Positions 17,305 to 19,890 of a stretch of 19,890 nucleotides of DNA are shown here, piece by piece (the stretch's first letter is position 1; every line of letters starts with the position of its first letter). Source of the DNA: CAIOZA01 sp964464375. Lineage in GTDB: Bacteria; Bacteroidota; Ignavibacteria; Kapaibacteriales; UBA2268. The DNA lies in assembly GCA_964464375.1 (NCBI GenBank), contig CAYXFU010000056.1, positions 1 through 19,890 on the forward strand, written 5' to 3'. The notes under the pieces are model-generated. The model saw nothing but the letters and a program-made list of their open reading frames with translations, had not been told where the DNA came from and searched no databases. The position numbers and the translations under genes were made by a program.

Positions 17305-17493
17305 TTATTTATGTGAAAGTGTAAAATAGAATGCACTACCCTTTCCTTCTTCGCTCTCAGCACAGATTTTACCCTTGTGCTGCTCAATAAATTCTTTGCA
17401 GACCAAAAGCCCTAAACCTGTACTAAGTTCTTTTTCGGTGCCCGTGCGTTTTACGACTTGATTAATTTGGAATAGTAGAATAGTTAGTTTCAA
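17305..17493 (-). pseudogene. 3' fragment of a PAS histidine kinase gene
   Basis: About 170 bases (roughly 17310-17479) closely match the 3' end of the kinase gene at 12993-14276, covering FQINQVVKR through the GLGL motif and the final strand. The match stops abruptly at LFQIN; upstream there is unrelated sequence and then the terminator of AcpS. The phosphorylated histidine, N-box and DNGIG are all missing, so it cannot be a kinase. It has drifted, with a conserved Trp in KIWAESE now Cys and a conserved Pro now Thr. The 62-residue open frame could be translated, but no ribosome site is seen and the terminator at 17491-17530 shields it from the upstream genes. It is best read as a relic of duplication or recombination. 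Confidence 0.8.
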
Positions 17494-17530
17494 AAAAAAA
17501 GAGGAGCAGGATCTAAAGTCCTACTCCTCT
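17491..17530 (-). terminator. Strong Rho-independent terminator overlapping the acpS stop
   Basis: On the minus strand AGAGGAGTAGGA pairs with TCCTGCTCCTCT (one G-T pair) around a loop of about seven bases, followed by a long T-run (17500-17492). The left arm contains the last codons and the TAG stop of acpS. It closes the outer-membrane protein-acpS transcript and should prevent read-through into the kinase fragment. Confidence 0.93.
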
Positions 17531-17892
17531 ATAATAAGATAAGCTACTGCGTTGCCTTGCGTGTGGCTAAGAGAAACATGAGTCTTGTACTTGCCCCATT
17601 TCTCGAGCAATCCTCCTTCGAGTACTATCACGGGTTTGCCGTTTTCTTCGTTTCGGATTCCGACCTCTCGGAACTTGAATCCATCGGTCAACCCGGTGCC
17701 GATAGCTTTGCTGAATGACTCTTTCGTAGCGAAACGAGCCGCATAATGCAAATATTTATTATCCTTGAACATTTCGCAGTATTCCTGCTCCAGTTCTGTG
17801 AAAATTCTGTTCAGGAAACGGTGTTCGTACTTCTCGATTGCATCTTTTATTCTCGAAACTTCGATTATGTCAGTACCAATCCCGATTATCAT
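17521..17892 (-). CDS. acpS: Holo-[acyl-carrier-protein] synthase
   Basis: A 123-residue enzyme that transfers the phosphopantetheine group from coenzyme A to a serine of acyl carrier protein, as needed for fatty acid synthesis (EC 2.7.8.7). It is of normal length for the family. The N-terminal motif IGIGTDIIEVSRI carries the magnesium-binding Asp8. The second signature ARFATKESFSKAIGTG carries Glu58. The C-terminal motif HVSLSHTQGNAVAY is also conserved. It acts in the cytoplasm, probably as a trimer. The gene starts 30 bases after the outer-membrane protein gene, so the two are likely co-transcribed, though no functional link is evident. Its stop codon lies inside the terminator hairpin. 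Confidence 0.97.
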   Translation of the reverse strand: MIIGIGTDIIEVSRIKDAIEKYEHRFLNRIFTELEQEYCEMFKDNKYLHYAARFATKESFSKAIGTGLTDGFKFREVGIRNEENGKPVIVLEGGLLEKWGKYKTHVSLSHTQGNAVAYLIIEE

Positions 17893-17922
17893 AAACTATC
17901 CACAATTTATCTGATTTTTATA

Positions 17923-18462
17923 TTAATTAAAAGGAATTCCTAAGTTAACACCCATATAGTCACCTGAATAACCACCTAGTGATGTGATGGGAATCATGAC
18001 TCTAATTATTGGTTCGACAACAAATCCACTAAATACCCATTTGTATGCAGCTTCTGCCCCAATCGAGAAATACAATTTATTCCCATAACCTGCATACGTG
18101 TCCAAAAAGCTGTAATCAGAAGACCAGCTATAATAACCGATTGTTGCTCTAGGTCCAAAACTGAAGCCTTTCAAGGGAGATTGTTTTTTATCCTTTTCGA
18201 GATACCAGTCAAAAATATACCATCTGTAAGAAGCACCTGCTCCGAATCCTGACCATCCCCACCATCCTCTATCATAAAATGCGTGAATAGATAATGAGTT
18301 CTGAGGATCTGTCTGCATTTCATATGTAACGTAAATAGGTCCGAATAATAATGCAACCGGATCAATTGTAAGTGCGCCTGAAACCTTCTCGCCTGCGGCT
18401 TTTAGGCTAGGTGTTAGCAAAAGTGCAAAGAAAAATGCAATCAATATTGTACGTAACTTCAT
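17923..18462 (-). CDS. Small outer-membrane beta-barrel protein
   Basis: A 179-residue exported protein. Residues 1-23 are a signal peptide (KLRTILIAFFFALLLTPSLKAA). The mature part alternates hydrophobic and polar residues in strands rich in Gly, Tyr and Trp (for example GWWGWSGFGAGASYRWYIF, GPRATIGYYSW, FSIGAEAAYKWVF). This fits an eight-stranded outer-membrane barrel with a closing strand at the C-terminus (YMGVNLGIPFN). The substrate or role is not evident. I chose the start at 18462 because a perfect GGAGG lies 6-10 bases upstream; an in-frame ATG at 18495 would add 11 unlikely residues. A well-formed promoter lies about 50 bases upstream. Confidence 0.85.
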   Translation of the reverse strand: MKLRTILIAFFFALLLTPSLKAAGEKVSGALTIDPVALLFGPIYVTYEMQTDPQNSLSIHAFYDRGWWGWSGFGAGASYRWYIFDWYLEKDKKQSPLKGFSFGPRATIGYYSWSSDYSFLDTYAGYGNKLYFSIGAEAAYKWVFSGFVVEPIIRVMIPITSLGGYSGDYMGVNLGIPFN

Positions 18463-18515
18463 AAAACCTCCGAGTAATAATTGATAAAACTGCAATTAGA
18501 CTGATTAATATTGAG

Positions 18516-18546
18516 CAAATATAATACAGATTTTTGTCAATGCAAA
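18516..18546 (-). promoter_or_regulatory. Bacteroidota-type promoter of the outer-membrane protein gene
   Basis: On the minus strand TTTG (18546-18543) is followed after exactly 19 bases by TATATTTG (18523-18516). This matches the -33/-7 consensus TTTG-N19-TAnnTTTG of the Bacteroidota housekeeping sigma factor. It gives a leader of about 45-50 bases that carries the GGAGG ribosome site, and should drive the outer-membrane protein gene and acpS. Confidence 0.75.
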
Positions 18547-18701
18547 GTAAATTTTGCTCAAATTTGTGATTACATCAAATTATTCAAAAAAATTAAAATC
18601 TTAATTGCCAAAATTGAATCCGATGTAACTCACTTCGCATTTGTATCACATCCTTATTATCATTAATTATGCAAAACAAAATTCAGATTGCTTATCGTAC
18701 T

Positions 18702-19890
18702 TTACAGCTTTATAAGCTTCCCGACTATATCGCCCACCCTCACAAAATACATCCCCGGAGCCAAGCCGGAAACATCGATTCTAACTTTTTCCCCTCCTTT
18801 CCAAGGAGGGGTGTCACGAAGTGACGGGGTGGTCTGTATTTCTCCTAGCACATTATAAATCTTAACATCACTTTGTAAGGGCGAACGGCCGTTCGCCCCT
18901 ACGGATATTTCTATGAAATCGGAGGCGGGATTGGGGAAAATTGAGAGATCAAGATTTGATGAACTCATTTCATCAACATCCGATAGAAGGGAAGATAATT
19001 TTCTTCGGAAGAAACCATCGCCCCATGAACCAACAAATATATAATCATTATTATGATTTATAGCTCTTACATCAGAAAACCACCCTCCTGAAACATCATA
19101 CCATCTTTTTAATAAATTATCTGTAGAATACAAACCCCAACTAGTTCCAGCAAAATAATTTTTATTTATTATTTCCACTTCCCATACAAAATTATAGTAG
19201 TCAATCCCATTATTCGATTCATTCCAATTATTGCCATAATCTATTGAAAAGAAGATACCACGTTGACCACGTGCCACAACTAAAATATTATCACATGCTT
19301 CAATTTCCATATTCCATTGATCCAAATATTGAAAACCATTATACTTAGAATGCCAAGTTTCACCCAAATCGGAAGAATAGGAAATACCACCGAGATAAGT
19401 AGCTGCATATATGTCATTACCACTTATTGCTAAGGAAAGAACTGTATCGCAAGTTAAACCATTTCTTTTTGAAATCCATGTATCCCCAAAATCTGTCGAA
19501 GTAAAAATACCTTTTCCTAAGGTCCCAATAAATAATTTATTTTTAAGTAATACTATTGATCGTATTCTTAATTCAGTTAATCCTTCATTCTTCTTCTTCC
19601 AATTTATTCCGTTATCAAATGAGAAAAAAATACCATTATCAGTTCCTGCAATTATAGCATTATTTACTATAACTAAGCTCCAAATATATTCATCAAAATT
19701 ATCATTTGTAATTTTCCATGTGTTTCCGATATCTGACGAATAATAAACTCCACTAATAGTTCCGGCAAAAACAGTATCTCCTTTTAGGGCAATCGAATGT
19801 ATCCATCTTTCGTCCAACCCGTTATTACACTCTTCCCGGGACAGGTGAAAAATTTGGGGAGAAGAGTTATATTTGCATAAAAAAAGAGAT
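18702..19890 (-). CDS. Asp-box repeat protein with type IX sorting domain (5' end missing)
   Basis: The frame stays open from a TTG at 19817 to the window edge, so the start and probably a signal peptide lie outside. Five Asp-box repeats of the form S-x-D-x-G-x-x-W can be seen: SSDIGNTW, SFDNGINW, STDFGDTW, SSDLGETW and SIDYGNNW, each about 40-45 residues apart, with GIxxS before the box. This is the layout of a beta-propeller of the BNR/Ycf48/VPS10 kind. No sialidase active site is evident. The last 80 or so residues are a type IX sorting domain (LSIFPNPASDFIEI ... GLAPGMYFVRV). It holds two repeat-derived inserts, GANGRSPLQ and PSLRDTPPWKGG. It is probably a surface or secreted protein of unknown role. 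Confidence 0.87.
   Translation of the reverse strand, partial: SLFLCKYNSSPQIFHLSREECNNGLDERWIHSIALKGDTVFAGTISGVYYSSDIGNTWKITNDNFDEYIWSLVIVNNAIIAGTDNGIFFSFDNGINWKKKNEGLTELRIRSIVLLKNKLFIGTLGKGIFTSTDFGDTWISKRNGLTCDTVLSLAISGNDIYAATYLGGISYSSDLGETWHSKYNGFQYLDQWNMEIEACDNILVVARGQRGIFFSIDYGNNWNESNNGIDYYNFVWEVEIINKNYFAGTSWGLYSTDNLLKRWYDVSGGWFSDVRAINHNNDYIFVGSWGDGFFRRKLSSLLSDVDEMSSSNLDLSIFPNPASDFIEISVGANGRSPLQSDVKIYNVLGEIQTTPSLRDTPPWKGGEKVRIDVSGLAPGMYFVRVGDIVGKLIKL
18791..18825. repeat. Double hairpin repeat inside a sorting domain
   Basis: CCCCTCCTT-tcc-AAGGAGGGG (18791-18811, 9-bp stem) is followed by GTCAC-gaa-GTGAC (18813-18825). Read in frame on the minus strand it gives LRDTPPWKGG between the strands GEIQTT and KVRIDVS. 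It resembles a common intergenic repeat type and is lacking at the same place in the sorting domain at 1472. Confidence 0.75.
18875..18902. repeat. 28-bp near-perfect palindrome inside a sorting domain
   Basis: Two 14-base arms, GTAaGGGCGAACGG and CCGTTCGCCCcTAC, meet with no loop and one mismatch. In frame it encodes about nine residues (VGANGRSPLQ region) between the strands FIEI and VKIYN. Length, form and position in the domain match the unrelated palindrome at 1638-1665. Confidence 0.85.

Noticed and set aside
18663..18701. Terminator after the Asp-box protein gene
   Set aside because: Only a short AT-rich dyad near the stop can be found, with no stable stem and T-run.
19815..19817. TTG as the true start of the Asp-box protein
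   Set aside because: The frame stays open upstream to the window edge, no ribosome site precedes the TTG, and an exported protein should have a signal peptide.

Overview
The window looks like a chromosomal segment from the Bacteroidota/Chlorobiota side of bacteria, most likely an Ignavibacteria- or Kapabacteria-like lineage. The evidence is two proteins ending in type A sorting domains of the type IX secretion system (PNPA...GE...PGxYxxxI), a -33/-7 promoter of Bacteroidota type (TTTG-N19-TATATTTG) before the small outer-membrane protein gene, an AT-rich sequence, and many short palindromic repeats. Several genes also carry clear Shine-Dalgarno sites (GGAGG, GAAAGG), unlike most Bacteroidetes in the strict sense. 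The phylum-level placement is inference.

Layout. 1-1197: palindromic repeats running into a small membrane histidine kinase on the minus strand. 1472-3322: a secreted glycosidase-like protein with a type IX sorting domain, also minus. 3496-4224: an exported DUF4197 protein, plus strand. 4375-7845: a large soluble hybrid kinase with six PAS-like domains and a receiver, plus strand, converging on a fasciclin-domain lipoprotein gene (7919-8479, minus). 8657-9147: a 220-bp tandem repeat built from several hairpins. 9202-10488: a FliK-like protein, minus, divergent from a small unknown gene at 10700-11008. 11009-11382: a terminator-like hairpin and a 131-bp MITE-like element. 11383-17063: a three-gene minus-strand signalling operon, a CheB-CheR-PAS fusion followed by two PAS histidine kinases. 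17305-17493: a broken 3' fragment of a kinase gene. 17521-18462: outer-membrane protein and AcpS, ending in a strong terminator. 18702-19890: an Asp-box repeat protein with a type IX sorting domain, cut by the window edge.

Functionally the window is dominated by sensing. It holds four intact histidine kinases plus a remnant, and three of the four share a closely similar catalytic core. No free-standing response regulator is present; the only receiver domain is at the end of the hybrid kinase. The CheB-CheR fusion and the PAS kinase after it probably form one sensory unit.

The most unusual feature is the behaviour of the palindromic repeats. A perfect 28-bp palindrome and a near-perfect 28-bp palindrome of different sequence lie in frame in the same loop of the sorting domains of two unrelated secreted proteins. 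A second hairpin element lies in another loop of one of them. The C-terminus and stop codon of the first kinase are also made from a repeat found again in the adjacent intergenic DNA. This suggests repeat elements that are tolerated within coding sequence at structurally permissive places.
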